Origin: Streptomyces xanthii
Lineage (GTDB): Bacteria; Actinomycetota; Actinomycetes; Streptomycetales; Streptomycetaceae
Reading direction: 5' to 3'
Assembly: GCF_014621695.1 (NCBI RefSeq)
Contig: NZ_CP061281.1
Span: forward strand, 868,001 to 932,000
DNA length: 64,000 nucleotides
Shown: piece by piece, positions 9,227-17,667 of the stretch
How the letters are laid out: each line of letters begins with the position of its first letter
Numbering within the stretch: position 1 is the first letter of the stretch
The notes under the pieces: generated by a model
The model's input: only the letters and a program-made list of their open reading frames with translations
Database searches by the model: none
Told to the model about the DNA's origin: nothing
Made by a program: the position numbers and the translations under genes

Positions 9227-11010
9227 CGGGGGTCCTCCTGCCGGGGGGTGGCTTCCTTCGCCGTGGGACCGGCGGTCGGTGGGTGCGTTTCCCTTGCACG
9301 TGGTTGCTCGCGCAGTTCCCCGCACCCCTGAAGGCGCACTTCGTGCACCCCAGGGGTCGACCCACCGCGCCCCGCGGCGGAGCCGCCAGGAGACACAGCC
9401 CCGCGCCCCTGAAGGCGCACTTCGTGCACCCCAGGGGTCGACCCATCGCGCCCCGCGGCGGAGCCGCCGGCGGACACATCCCCGCGCTCCTTGCGGGGCG
9501 CCCCTGCACCCGTCCCCCTCAGCTCCTCCGGTAGGTGCAGGCGGGTCATCGTCTCCGTGGTGTGCGGGGGGACGGAGTCGGGGGTGGCCAGGCTGACCAG
9601 GATCATCGTCAGGAAGCCGACCGGGACCGACCAGACCGCGGGCCACGCCAGAAGGGTGTGCAGCCAGCCCGTCGTCGCGGCGCCCGACACCGTCAGGGTC
9701 ACCGCGAGGAGTGCGGAGCCGCCGCCCGCGAACAGGCCCGCCACGGCGCCGGGCGGCGTCAGACGGCGCCACCAGATGCCGAGCAGGAGCAGCGGGCAGA
9801 AGGAGGACGCGGAGACGGCGAAGGCCATTCCCACCGCGTCGGCCACGGGCACCCCGTCGACCAGCAGCGCGCCCGCGAGCGGGAACACGACGGCCAGGAC
9901 GACCGCGAGGCGGAAGTGGCGGACGCCGCGCGTGGGCAGCACGTCCTGGTTGATCACGCCCGCGACGGCCATCGTCAGTCCCGAGGCCGTCGACAGGAAC
10001 GCGGCGAACGCCCCGCCCGCCACGAGCGCCCCGAGCAGGTCCCCGGTGACGCCGCCGATCATCCGGCCGGGCAGCAGCAGGACCGTGGCGTCGGCGTCCT
10101 GGGTGGCCGTCAGTTCGGGGGCGTACAGGCGGCCGAGCCAGCCGTAGAGCGGGGGCAGCAGGTAGAAGACGCCGATGAGGGCGAGGACGACGACGGTGGT
10201 GCGGCGGGCGGCGCGGCCGTTCGGGCTGGTGTAGAAGCGGACGACGACGTGCGGCAGTCCCATCGTGCCGAGGAACGTGGCGATGATCAGCCCGTACGTG
10301 GCGTAGAGGGGATGGTCGGCGCGGCTGGTGGCGAGGGGGCGGCCCGCGCCGGCGCCGGTGGGCGGGAGGTCCGTCGCAGCGAGGTCCGGCGCGGGTGCCG
10401 CGCCGCGCCAGGCGAGGACGAGGAAGAACGCGGGGACGAGGAGCGCCGTCAGTTTCAGCCAGTACTGGAAGGCCTGGACGAAGGTGATGGAGCGCATGCC
10501 GCCCGCGGCGACCGCGAGCACGACGACGGCGGTGACGAGCGAGCCGCCGACCCAGCGGGGCGAGCCCGTGAGGACCTGGAGGGTGAGTCCGGCGCCCTGG
10601 AGCTGGGGCACGAGGTACATCCAGCCGGCGCCGACGACGAACACGCTGACCACGCGCCGCACCCGGCGCGACTCGAGCCGTCCCTCCGCGAAGTCCGGCA
10701 GCGTGTAGGCGCCGGAGCGGCGCAGGGGCGCGGCGACGAAGACGAGCAGGACGAGGTAGCCCGCGGTGTAGCCGACCGGGTACCAGAGCATGTCGGGGCC
10801 GTGCACGAGGACGAGCCCGGCGACGCCGAGGAACGAGGCCGCCGAGAGGTACTCGCCGCTGATCGCGGCCGCGTTGAGCCGGGGGCCGACGGTGCGCGAG
10901 GCCACGTAGAAGTCGGACGTGGTGCGGGAGATGCGCAGGCCGAAGCCGCCGATGAGGACCGTCGCGAGGACGACGACGGCCACCGCGGGTATCGCGTACG
11001 CCTCGTTCAC
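9223..11010 (-). CDS. Sodium/solute symporter (ActP/MctC-like) with repeat-derived C-terminal tail
   Basis: 595-residue membrane protein of the sodium:solute symporter family, with about 13 predicted helices; SGEYLSAASFLGVAGLVL is a characteristic early motif. Together with the DUF485 partner and the LytS/LytTR pair it resembles acetate/pyruvate uptake systems. The last helix ends near residue 490. After HLPEELR, about 80 residues follow that are translated from two 81-bp direct repeats (9318-9479): GSAAGRDGSTPGVHEVRLQG and GSAAGRGGSTPGVHEVRLQG. This tail is hydrophilic and looks like captured intergenic repeat DNA rather than a family feature. ATG 11010 overlaps the DUF485 stop (4 nt). Confidence 0.9.
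   Translation of the reverse strand: MNEAYAIPAVAVVVLATVLIGGFGLRISRTTSDFYVASRTVGPRLNAAAISGEYLSAASFLGVAGLVLVHGPDMLWYPVGYTAGYLVLLVFVAAPLRRSGAYTLPDFAEGRLESRRVRRVVSVFVVGAGWMYLVPQLQGAGLTLQVLTGSPRWVGGSLVTAVVVLAVAAGGMRSITFVQAFQYWLKLTALLVPAFFLVLAWRGAAPAPDLAATDLPPTGAGAGRPLATSRADHPLYATYGLIIATFLGTMGLPHVVVRFYTSPNGRAARRTTVVVLALIGVFYLLPPLYGWLGRLYAPELTATQDADATVLLLPGRMIGGVTGDLLGALVAGGAFAAFLSTASGLTMAVAGVINQDVLPTRGVRHFRLAVVLAVVFPLAGALLVDGVPVADAVGMAFAVSASSFCPLLLLGIWWRRLTPPGAVAGLFAGGGSALLAVTLTVSGAATTGWLHTLLAWPAVWSVPVGFLTMILVSLATPDSVPPHTTETMTRLHLPEELRGTGAGAPRKERGDVSAGGSAAGRDGSTPGVHEVRLQGRGAVSPGGSAAGRGGSTPGVHEVRLQGCGELREQPRARETHPPTAGPTAKEATPRQEDPR
9318..9479. repeat. Two in-frame 81-bp tandem copies of a dispersed repeat inside the symporter gene
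   Basis: Copies at 9318-9398 and 9399-9479 differ at about five positions. Each contains CCCCTGAAGGCGCACTTCGT, then GCACCCCAGGGGTCGACCCA and CGCGCCCCGCGGCGGAGCCG. A degenerate third copy begins at 9480. The unit is related to the sequences at 25745-25822 and 29441-29562. The period of 81 is 27 codons, so the reading frame is preserved. Confidence 0.9.
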
Positions 11011-11375
11011 GGTGCTCCGTTGTCACGGCCGCGGACGAGGTCGGCGAAGTCGCGTTCGTTGCGTTCGGCGCGGCGCACATACCACCAGGCGACGAGGACG
11101 AGGAACGGGTAGCAGCCCGCGCCGAGGACGAGCCATTCGACGGCCGGGTCGCCGAGCGCCCCGAAGAAGAGGGGCAGCACCGCGACGGGCACGGCGAGGG
11201 CCGCGAACGCGACGGTGCCGGTACGCAGTTGACCGCGCATGAGGGAGCGGACGTAGGCGGCGCCGAGCGTCGTCTGTTCGTCGATCTCGCCCTGGGTGCG
11301 CAGGGCGGACGGACCGGTCGCGCCGTGCGCGGTACGCGGCTCGCCGGTCACCACTTCGCGGCGTGGTTCGGACAC
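11007..11375 (-). CDS. DUF485-type small membrane protein
   Basis: 122 residues with two membrane helices (VAFAALAVPVAVLPLFFGAL and WLVLGAGCYPFLVLVAWWYV) followed by YVRRAERNERDFADLVRG, the pattern of small DUF485/YjcH proteins that accompany ActP-like symporters. The N-terminal 45 residues are longer than usual and hydrophilic. The gene overlaps the symporter start by 4 nt (ATGA-type), so the two are co-translated. It probably assists or modulates the symporter in the cytoplasmic membrane. Confidence 0.82.
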   Translation of the reverse strand: MSEPRREVVTGEPRTAHGATGPSALRTQGEIDEQTTLGAAYVRSLMRGQLRTGTVAFAALAVPVAVLPLFFGALGDPAVEWLVLGAGCYPFLVLVAWWYVRRAERNERDFADLVRGRDNGAP

Positions 11376-11419
11376 GGGCGGAGTGTAGGCAGGTGCGGGC
11401 GGGCGGCGGAAGGGGCTGG

Positions 11420-12169
11420 TCAGCCTCCCGCGCGGCGCATCAGCAGCTCCCGTACGCGGCCGGCGTGGCGGCGGCTGACGGCGATCTCGGCGGCGCCGAC
11501 GCGCACGGTCATGCCGCCGCCGTCGAGCCGGAGTTCGTCGATGCGGTGCAGGGCGACGAGGTGGCTGCGGTGGACACGGACGAAGCCGAGCGGCTGCCAG
11601 CGTTCCTCGAGGGTGGAGAGCGGTATGCGGACGAGGTGGCTGGTGCCGTCGGCGGTGTGCAGGCGGGCGTAGTCGCCCTGGGCCTCGGCGTAGGTGATGT
11701 CGGCGACCGCGACGAGCCGGGTGACGCCGCCGAGTTCGACGGGGATGCGGTCGGCGACGGTGGCGGGGGGCGCGGTGACGGCGGCGCGTTCGGCGACGCG
11801 GCCGACGGCTTCGGCGAGGCGTTCGCGGCGGACCGGCTTGAGGACGTAGTCGACGGCCTTGAGGTCGAAGGCCTGGACGGCGAAGTCCTCGTGGGCGGTG
11901 ACGAAGACGACGAGCGGCGGGCGGGCGAACCCGGCGAGCAGGCGGGCCACGTCGAGTCCGGTGAGTCCCGCCATGTGGATGTCGAGGAAGAGCACGTCGA
12001 CGGCGTCGTCGCCGCCGGGTCCCGCCTCCAGGGCGTGGCCGATGCGCCGCAGCGCCTCGGTGGCGTCGGTGGCGCCCTCGGCGCTGCGGATGCGGGGGTC
12101 GGAGCGCAGGAGGTAGAGGAGTTCGGCGAGGGCGGGTTCCTCGTCGTCGACGGCGAGTGCGCGCAGCAT
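11420..12169 (-). CDS. LytTR family response regulator
   Basis: 249 residues. Receiver domain at residues 1-120: LAVDDEEPALAEL supplies the acidic pocket, FLDIHMAGLTG the phosphorylated Asp, and VTAHEDFAVQAF and VDYVLKPV the conserved Thr and Lys. A LytTR DNA-binding domain follows (DITYAEAQGDYARLHT, GFVRVHRSHLVAL). ATG 12169 is placed immediately before the receiver fold; no clear ribosome-binding site precedes it, so a leaderless message is possible. It is first in the unit with DUF485, symporter and LytS kinase and probably activates transport of the sensed substrate. Confidence 0.92.
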   Translation of the reverse strand: MLRALAVDDEEPALAELLYLLRSDPRIRSAEGATDATEALRRIGHALEAGPGGDDAVDVLFLDIHMAGLTGLDVARLLAGFARPPLVVFVTAHEDFAVQAFDLKAVDYVLKPVRRERLAEAVGRVAERAAVTAPPATVADRIPVELGGVTRLVAVADITYAEAQGDYARLHTADGTSHLVRIPLSTLEERWQPLGFVRVHRSHLVALHRIDELRLDGGGMTVRVGAAEIAVSRRHAGRVRELLMRRAGG

Positions 12170-12225
12170 GCGGCGGAGTGTAATCGGCCGGTGTGTTGAG
12201 CGGGCCGGGCGGCTCCCGCGTATCC

Positions 12226-12903
12226 GTGGGCGTGGAGGAGAACGACTGGACGGGACCGCGGGAGCGGCATCGTGACGCCGGTGCGTACGCGCTGGGGGTC
12301 CTCGGGGCCGCGGACCGGTTCCGCTACGAGGATCATCTCGGGCGGTGCGCGGTGTGTGCGGCCTATGTGGCGGAACTGGGTTCGATGGCAAGGCTGTTGG
12401 AGCTGTACGCGCGGGCGACGCCGCCGTGCGTGGAGCTGTTCCCCCGGCCCGTGCCGCTGGGCGGCGTCATGGAGCGGCTGGCGGCGGCCCGGGCAGGCGC
12501 GCGGCGCCGGGTGCGGTGGGCGGGGGCCGTCGCGGGTCTGGTGCTGCTCGCGGGCGGCCTCGGGGTGGTGCTGCCCGGCGGGAGTGGGACCGGGGATCCG
12601 GGCGCGGTGACGCTGCGCGGGCGGGACGCGCGGACGGGGGTCGCGGCGACGGTCACGGCGGACGCGCGGGCGTGGGGCACGGCCGTGGATCTGGACGTGC
12701 GGGACGGGGGCGGGCCGCGGGTGTGCGCGCTGGTCGCGGTGGGGCGGGACGGCAGCGAGGAGACGGTGGCGAGCTGGGCGGTGCGCCGGGAGCGGACGCG
12801 GGTGAGCGGCGGGGCGGCGCTGTCGCCGGGGCGGATCGCGCGCTTCGAGGTGCGGGCCGCGGACGGGGCTCGGCTGCTCACCGTGCCGGCCGGGTCCGGG
12901 TGA
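12226..12903 (+). CDS. ZAS-type anti-sigma factor-like membrane protein
   Basis: About 225 residues. The N-terminal domain contains HLGRCAVC, the H-x3-C-x2-C signature of zinc-binding anti-sigma factors, within RYEDHLGRCAVCAAYVAEL. A central membrane helix (WAGAVAGLVLLAGGLGVVL) follows and the C-terminal part (about 100 residues, beta-rich) would be outside. The start is uncertain: GTG 12226 or GTG 12193, neither with a strong ribosome-binding site. No sigma factor gene is adjacent; the only one in the window is at 6811-7347. Divergent from the LytTR regulator. Confidence 0.75.
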   Translation: MGVEENDWTGPRERHRDAGAYALGVLGAADRFRYEDHLGRCAVCAAYVAELGSMARLLELYARATPPCVELFPRPVPLGGVMERLAAARAGARRRVRWAGAVAGLVLLAGGLGVVLPGGSGTGDPGAVTLRGRDARTGVAATVTADARAWGTAVDLDVRDGGGPRVCALVAVGRDGSEETVASWAVRRERTRVSGGAALSPGRIARFEVRAADGARLLTVPAGSG

Positions 12904-12909
12904 GCGGGG

Positions 12910-13773
12910 CTATTTGAGGAGGCGGGACATGCGGCGGTCGGCGAGCGGTTTGCCGCCGGTCTGGCAGGTGGGGCAATACTGGAGCGAGGAGTCGCTGAAG
13001 CTGACCTCGCGGATCGTGTCTCCGCAGACGGGGCAGGTCTCGCCGGTGCGGCCGTGGACGTGCAGGCCGCTCTTCTTCTCGGCCTTGAGCCGTCCGGCGG
13101 CGACGCCGCGCGAGCGCTCGACAGCTTCGGTCAGGGTGTCGCGCAGCGCGGTGTAAAGGGTGTGGACGTCGTCCGGGGTGAGGGTCGAGGCGAGCCTGAA
13201 CGGGGACATCTTGGCCGCCCAGAGGATCTCGTCGCTGTACGCGTTGCCGATCCCGGCGATGAGGGACTGGTCGCGCAGGGCCCCCTTGATCTGGCGCCGC
13301 TCCCCCGCGAGGAGTCCCGCGAACGCGGCCTCGTCGAAGGCGTCCGCGAGCGGGTCGGGGCCGAGGCGGGCGACGCCCGGTACGTCGCCGGGGTCCTGGA
13401 CGACGTACACGGCGAGCTTCTTGGTGGTGCCGGCCTCGGTGAGGTCGAATCCGGCACCGTTCTCCAGGGCGACGCGCAGGGCGAGCGGGCCACGGCCGGG
13501 CTTGGGCGGGCCGTCGGGGAGGCGGTCCTTCCACTGGAGCCAGCCGGCGCGGGCGAGATGCGTGACGAGGTGCGGGCCGCCGTCGGTGGCGAGGTCGAGG
13601 AACTTGCCGTGCCGGGCGACGCCGGTGACGGTGCGGCCTTCGAGGGCGGTGGGCGGCGGGTCGTACGTCTTGAGGACGCTCACGGCGACGGGCAGGACCC
13701 GCATGATGTCGTGCCCCACCAGGTGCTCGGTGAGGAAGTCCTTGAGCGCTTCGACCTCGGGCAGTTCCGGCAT
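12910..13773 (-). CDS. Fpg/Nei family DNA glycosylase
   Basis: 287-residue base-excision repair enzyme. The N-terminus MPELPEVEALK carries the catalytic Pro and Glu of the family. The helix-two-turn-helix region reads IKGALRDQSLIAGIGNAYSD and the C-terminal zinc finger is CPVCGDTIRE with the second pair CPTC. It removes oxidised bases (8-oxoguanine or oxidised pyrimidines) and cleaves the abasic site. Whether it is MutM- or Nei-like cannot be settled by eye. It lies immediately convergent to the anti-sigma-like gene (6 nt apart). Confidence 0.93.
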   Translation of the reverse strand: MPELPEVEALKDFLTEHLVGHDIMRVLPVAVSVLKTYDPPPTALEGRTVTGVARHGKFLDLATDGGPHLVTHLARAGWLQWKDRLPDGPPKPGRGPLALRVALENGAGFDLTEAGTTKKLAVYVVQDPGDVPGVARLGPDPLADAFDEAAFAGLLAGERRQIKGALRDQSLIAGIGNAYSDEILWAAKMSPFRLASTLTPDDVHTLYTALRDTLTEAVERSRGVAAGRLKAEKKSGLHVHGRTGETCPVCGDTIREVSFSDSSLQYCPTCQTGGKPLADRRMSRLLK

Positions 13774-13835
13774 GGGACCAGAGTGCCACCGTTCGCCGGG
13801 CGGGGCCCGAGGGGCGCTTCGGGCGCGGGCGGGGT

Positions 13836-13920
13836 CAGGCTCGGGCGCGGATCAGGCTCGGGCACGGATCAGGCTCGGGCAGGGATCAGGCTCGGGCGGG
13901 GGTCAGGCTCGGGCGGGGGT
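13836..13920. repeat. 17-bp tandem repeat, five copies
   Basis: Units begin at 13836, 13853, 13870, 13887 and 13904, each close to CAGGCTCGGGCRSGGRT, and a truncated sixth begins at 13921. The array fills the gap between the phosphatase stop and the Fpg/Nei promoter and includes the phosphatase stop codon (13903-13905). Every unit carries a reverse-strand TGA. A period of 17 rules out a coding repeat. Confidence 0.93.
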
Positions 13921-16005
13921 CAGGAACTCGCACCAGACGCACTTGCCGCCGCCGCGCGCCTCCACGCCCCACACGTCGGCGAGCCGGTCGACGAGGAGGA
14001 GGCCGCGTCCCGAGACGCCGTCGTCGCCCGCCTCGCGGCGGCGCGGGAGGGCGCTGGAGGTGTCCTCCACGTCGACGCGGAGTCTTCGGTCGGGGCCGGT
14101 CAGGACGCGCAGGGTGACGACGGCGGGGCCGTCGGTGTGCATCAGGGCGTTGGTGATGAGTTCGTCGGCGACCAGCTCGATCTCGTCGGCGCGGTCGCGG
14201 CCGCCCCAGGCGCGGACGGCGGCGCGGATCATGTGGCGGGCGGCCCTGAGCGCGGCGGGGTCGCCGGGCGGGACGTGTTCGGTGAGCCGGCCGCGGCTCT
14301 GCGGGGTGCCGGCGCCCCGGCGGCGCAGCAGCAGGAGCGCGACGTCGTCCTCGCCGCCGCGTTCGTCGACGGAGGTGCACAGCCGGTCGGCGAGCTGGTC
14401 GATGTCGGCGGGGCCGGAGCGGACGAGTTCGGTGAGGGTCCGCATGCCGTCGTCGAGGTCGATGCCGGGTTCCTCGACGAGGCCGTCGGTGCACAGCAGC
14501 AGGGTCTGGCCGGGGTCGAGGTCGACGGTGGTGACCGGATACTCGAGCCGGCCGAACATAGCGGACAGGCCGAGCGGGAGCCCGCCGTCGACGGGCAGCC
14601 GGCGGCAGGTGCCGTCGGTGAGCCGCAGCAGCGGGTCGAGGTGTCCGGCGCGGACGAACTGGACGACGCCGGTGGACAGGTCGGCCTCCGCGTACAGGCA
14701 GGTCGCGAAGCGTTCGGTGTCGAGTTCGTGGAGGAAGACGGAGGCGCGGGCCATGACGGTCGCGGGGGTGTGGCCCTCGGCGGCGTAGGCGCGCAGCACG
14801 ATGCGGAGCTGGCCCATGACGGCGGCGGCGTGCGTGTCGTGGCCCTGGACGTCACCGATGACGGCGCCGACGCGGCCGCCCGGCAGCGGGATGACGTCGT
14901 ACCAGTCGCCGCCGATGTCGCGGCCCAGGGAGGCGGAGCGGTAGCGGACGGCGAGGTCGGCGCCGGGCACGTTCGGGATGGAGCGCGGCAGCATGGCCTG
15001 CTGGAGGCCCTGGGCGAGGTCCTTCTCCTGCTCGTAGAGCATGGCCCGCTGGAGGCTCTGGGCGATGCTGCTGCCGAGGGCGATGAGGACGTTGCGCTCG
15101 GTCTCGTCGAAGCCCTTGCGGTCGTGGTAGAGCAGGCCGACGACGCCGATCGGGCGGGCCTGGGCGATGAGCGGGAGATAGGCCGCGGACTGGATGCCGA
15201 GGTGGGAGACGTGCGGCCACAACTGCGGGTAGGAGCGGGCGAAGTCCTCCGGTGAGTCGACGAAGCGGGGCTTGAGGCTGCGCACGACCTCGCTCATCGG
15301 GTACGGGTCGTCCAGGCGGGTGACCTGGGTGCCGGGCACGAAGCTGCCGGAGGGGCCCTCGGCGACGAGGTGGATGCGCCCGGCGCGGACGAGGCCCATC
15401 AGGAAGTTGGAGGCGCCGAGCCGTTCGATGCCGTGGGACTCGCGGAGCACCTCGATGACGTCGCGCACGGTGCGGGCATGGGCGAGGGCGGCGGTGGTGC
15501 TCTGCACGACGCTGGTCTCGCGGCGCCGGGCCGCGGAGTAGGCCTCGCGCTCGTGCTGCACGGTGGCGTCCTCGAGTTCCTCCGTGGCGTCGCGCACGAT
15601 GCCGACGATGCGCCGCGGCCGGCCGTCGGCGTCGCGTCGGATGTACCCGCGGGTGTGGGTCCAGCGCAGGAGCCCGTCGCGCGTGCGGATCCGGAAGTAG
15701 GCCCCGTAGTTCTCGGATCCGTTCTTGAGGGCCTGGGACACGACGGCGTCGAGCCGCTGGGCGTCGTGGGGCGGGACCCGTGACGCCAGGGTCTCGGGGT
15801 GGTCGTCGTACTCGTCGGGATGAAGGTCGAACACGTCGCGGGCCTGGGCGTCCATCTGCATGAGCCCCGACTCCAGATCCCACTCGAAACTGCCCATCCG
15901 CAGCCCGCGCCCATAGGCCTCGAGAAATCCCCGCGCGTGATCGTCCTGGCTGTCCCCGGCCGGGGACGCCTCAGGCCCGTGACCGACCCCGGCTCCCGCG
16001 TCCAT
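13903..16005 (-). CDS. PAS-GAF-SpoIIE-HATPase regulatory phosphatase
   Basis: 700 residues. PAS domain at about residues 25-145 (MGSFEWDLESGLMQMD, DGLLRWTHTRGYI), GAF at about 160-300, SpoIIE/PP2C-like phosphatase at about 330-545 (GRDIGGDWYDVIPL, VIGDVQGHDTHAA, CTDGLVEEPG), and an RsbW-like HATPase at about 570-700 (ELVADELITNALMHT, GRGLLLVDRLADVWG). Proteins of this type control anti-anti-sigma factors of the SigB/SigF kind. ATG 16005 is preferred over a GTG at 16041, which would run into the LysR gene. The C-terminus and stop lie within the first units of the 17-bp repeat. Confidence 0.92.
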   Translation of the reverse strand: MDAGAGVGHGPEASPAGDSQDDHARGFLEAYGRGLRMGSFEWDLESGLMQMDAQARDVFDLHPDEYDDHPETLASRVPPHDAQRLDAVVSQALKNGSENYGAYFRIRTRDGLLRWTHTRGYIRRDADGRPRRIVGIVRDATEELEDATVQHEREAYSAARRRETSVVQSTTAALAHARTVRDVIEVLRESHGIERLGASNFLMGLVRAGRIHLVAEGPSGSFVPGTQVTRLDDPYPMSEVVRSLKPRFVDSPEDFARSYPQLWPHVSHLGIQSAAYLPLIAQARPIGVVGLLYHDRKGFDETERNVLIALGSSIAQSLQRAMLYEQEKDLAQGLQQAMLPRSIPNVPGADLAVRYRSASLGRDIGGDWYDVIPLPGGRVGAVIGDVQGHDTHAAAVMGQLRIVLRAYAAEGHTPATVMARASVFLHELDTERFATCLYAEADLSTGVVQFVRAGHLDPLLRLTDGTCRRLPVDGGLPLGLSAMFGRLEYPVTTVDLDPGQTLLLCTDGLVEEPGIDLDDGMRTLTELVRSGPADIDQLADRLCTSVDERGGEDDVALLLLRRRGAGTPQSRGRLTEHVPPGDPAALRAARHMIRAAVRAWGGRDRADEIELVADELITNALMHTDGPAVVTLRVLTGPDRRLRVDVEDTSSALPRRREAGDDGVSGRGLLLVDRLADVWGVEARGGGKCVWCEFLTPARA

Positions 16006-16027
16006 ACGGGACACGCTAGGCGCAGGA

Positions 16028-16936
16028 TCAGCCCCCCGCACCCGGGACGAGGGCGGCCCGGAGCAGGTCGAGCAGGGCGGCCGCGGCCGGGCTCGGCGGG
16101 CCCGCGCTGCGCCAGGTCAGGGCGACGCGCGCGCGGAGCGCGGGGTCCTCGAACGGCAGCACGCGTACGCCGATCTCGTCGGCCTGCGCGGCAGAGATCT
16201 CGGGCAGCACGGCCACGCCGAGGCCGCGGGCGGCGAACCGGGCGAGCACCAGTGGGGCGCCGGCTTCGAACGCGATGTGCGGGCGGAATCCTGCGCCCGC
16301 GCAGGCCCGTTCCAGCACGGCCCGCACGCCGGTGCCGTGCGGCAGGCTGATCAGGCGTCGCCCGTCGAGCACGTCGAGCGGAAGCCGGCCCCGGCGGGCG
16401 AGGGGATCGTCGGGGTGCACGGCGGCGACGAGCGGATCGTCCACGAGGATCTCGTACGTGAGTCCGGCCGGCGGGTCGGCATCGGCGACTCCGACCGCGG
16501 CGAGGTCGAGGTCTCCCTGGCGCAGGGCGGTGAGCATGCGCTCGCTGGAGTCCTCGGTGAGGGCGATCTCGACGTGCGGGTGGGCGGCGTGGAAGTCGGC
16601 GAGCAGACCCGGGATGTCGAAGGCCCGCTCTGCGGCTCCGGTGACGAGCCCCAGTGTGACCTGCCCGCGCAGGAGACCGGTGTGGGCGTCGGCGGTCTCG
16701 CGGACGGCGGCGGCCGCGGCCAGGGCGGCGCGGGCCTGGGGAAGGACGGCGGCGCCGACGGGGGTGAGGCGGACCGTGCGGCCTGTGCGGTCGAGGAGGG
16801 GCTGGCCCAGTTCGCGTTCGAGTCGGCGGATCTGTGCGCTGACACCGGGCTGGGCGAGGTGGAGACGGGTGGCGGCCCGGGTGAACCCGCCCTCTTCGAC
16901 GACCGCGACGAAGTACTGGAGCTGCCTGAGTTCCAT
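16028..16936 (-). CDS. LysR family transcriptional regulator
   Basis: 302 residues. N-terminal winged helix-turn-helix (MELRQLQYFVAVVEEGGFTR, then RLHLAQPGVSAQIRRLE) and a C-terminal LysR substrate-binding domain (TLGLVTGAAERAFDIPGLLA, LPHGTGVRAVLE, GLGVAVLPEIS). Divergent from the mycothiol-dependent isomerase-like gene at 17008 with about 70 nt between starts, the usual arrangement for LysR control of the neighbour. The effector is unknown. Confidence 0.92.
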   Translation of the reverse strand: MELRQLQYFVAVVEEGGFTRAATRLHLAQPGVSAQIRRLERELGQPLLDRTGRTVRLTPVGAAVLPQARAALAAAAAVRETADAHTGLLRGQVTLGLVTGAAERAFDIPGLLADFHAAHPHVEIALTEDSSERMLTALRQGDLDLAAVGVADADPPAGLTYEILVDDPLVAAVHPDDPLARRGRLPLDVLDGRRLISLPHGTGVRAVLERACAGAGFRPHIAFEAGAPLVLARFAARGLGVAVLPEISAAQADEIGVRVLPFEDPALRARVALTWRSAGPPSPAAAALLDLLRAALVPGAGG

Positions 16937-17007
16937 AACTGTTGATTCTAGGTGGCAGACAGAACCACTCTTGGACTTATGGGCGTGCGGGCCGCACGCT
17001 GGGGATC

Positions 17008-17649
17008 ATGGCGACGAGAACACGCACCGAGGGGCCGGATGCAGGGGAAGCGCGGGCGGCGAAGGCACGGCTCCGGGCCGTGATCGCGGCGGAGCGGCGC
17101 GAACTGGCCGATGTGCTGGGCGGGTTGAGCGCCGACCAGTGGGACGCGCCGAGTCTGTGTGCGGGGTGGCGGGTGCGGGAGGTGGCGGCCCATATGTCCA
17201 TGGGCTTCCGCCTCACGCTGCCGCGCACGCTCGGCGAGCTGGCGCGTTCGGGCGGGCGGCTGCACCGCATGACCGACCGCGTCGCCCGGCGTGACGCCGC
17301 GGCCATGACGCCCGACGCGCTCGTGGCGGCGCTGCGCGAGAACGCGACGCATCCGTGGACGCCGCCGGTGGGCGGGCTCGCCGCGGCGCTCGGGCACGAC
17401 GTCGTGCACGGCCTGGACATCACCGTCGCCCTGGCTCTCGACCGGCGCGTGCCCGCCGAGCGGCTGCGTCTCGTGCTCGGCGGGGTGGACCGGAGGTCTC
17501 TGCGGTTCTTCCGGTCGGGCCTGGAGCATCACGCTCTGCGGGCCACGGATCTGGACTGGACGCTCGACGGGTCCGGCTCCGCGGGGGCCTTGGAGGCGCC
17601 GGCGCAGGAACTGGTGCTGCGCGCGTTCGGCCGGGGTCCGTCCCGCTGA
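17008..17649 (+). CDS. Mycothiol-dependent maleylpyruvate isomerase-like protein (DinB fold)
   Basis: 213 residues of the MDMPI/DinB four-helix-bundle superfamily. The N-terminal domain shows RAVIAAERRELADVLGGLS, LCAGWRVREVAAHMSMGF and the metal-binding HDVVHGLDI. In actinobacteria such proteins are thiol-dependent isomerases or transferases; the substrate is not deducible here. ATG 17008 has GGGGAT upstream. The divergent LysR gene is the likely regulator. Confidence 0.85.
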   Translation: MATRTRTEGPDAGEARAAKARLRAVIAAERRELADVLGGLSADQWDAPSLCAGWRVREVAAHMSMGFRLTLPRTLGELARSGGRLHRMTDRVARRDAAAMTPDALVAALRENATHPWTPPVGGLAAALGHDVVHGLDITVALALDRRVPAERLRLVLGGVDRRSLRFFRSGLEHHALRATDLDWTLDGSGSAGALEAPAQELVLRAFGRGPSR

Positions 17650-17667
17650 CCCAGGCCGTCGCCCGGG

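Noticed and set aside
9318..9479. CRISPR-like direct repeats
   Set aside because: Copies are 81 bp, directly adjacent with no unique spacers, and lie inside a coding frame.
9535..11112. Long forward-strand open frame opposite the symporter and DUF485 genes
   Set aside because: The translation is Gly/Arg/Asp/Glu-rich without motifs. The reverse strand carries clear membrane-protein families with proper overlaps, so this is a high-GC antisense shadow.
13836..13920. Minisatellite considered as a CRISPR or origin iteron array
   Set aside because: No spacers between units, no cas or replication genes nearby, and unit sequence is simple and GC-rich.
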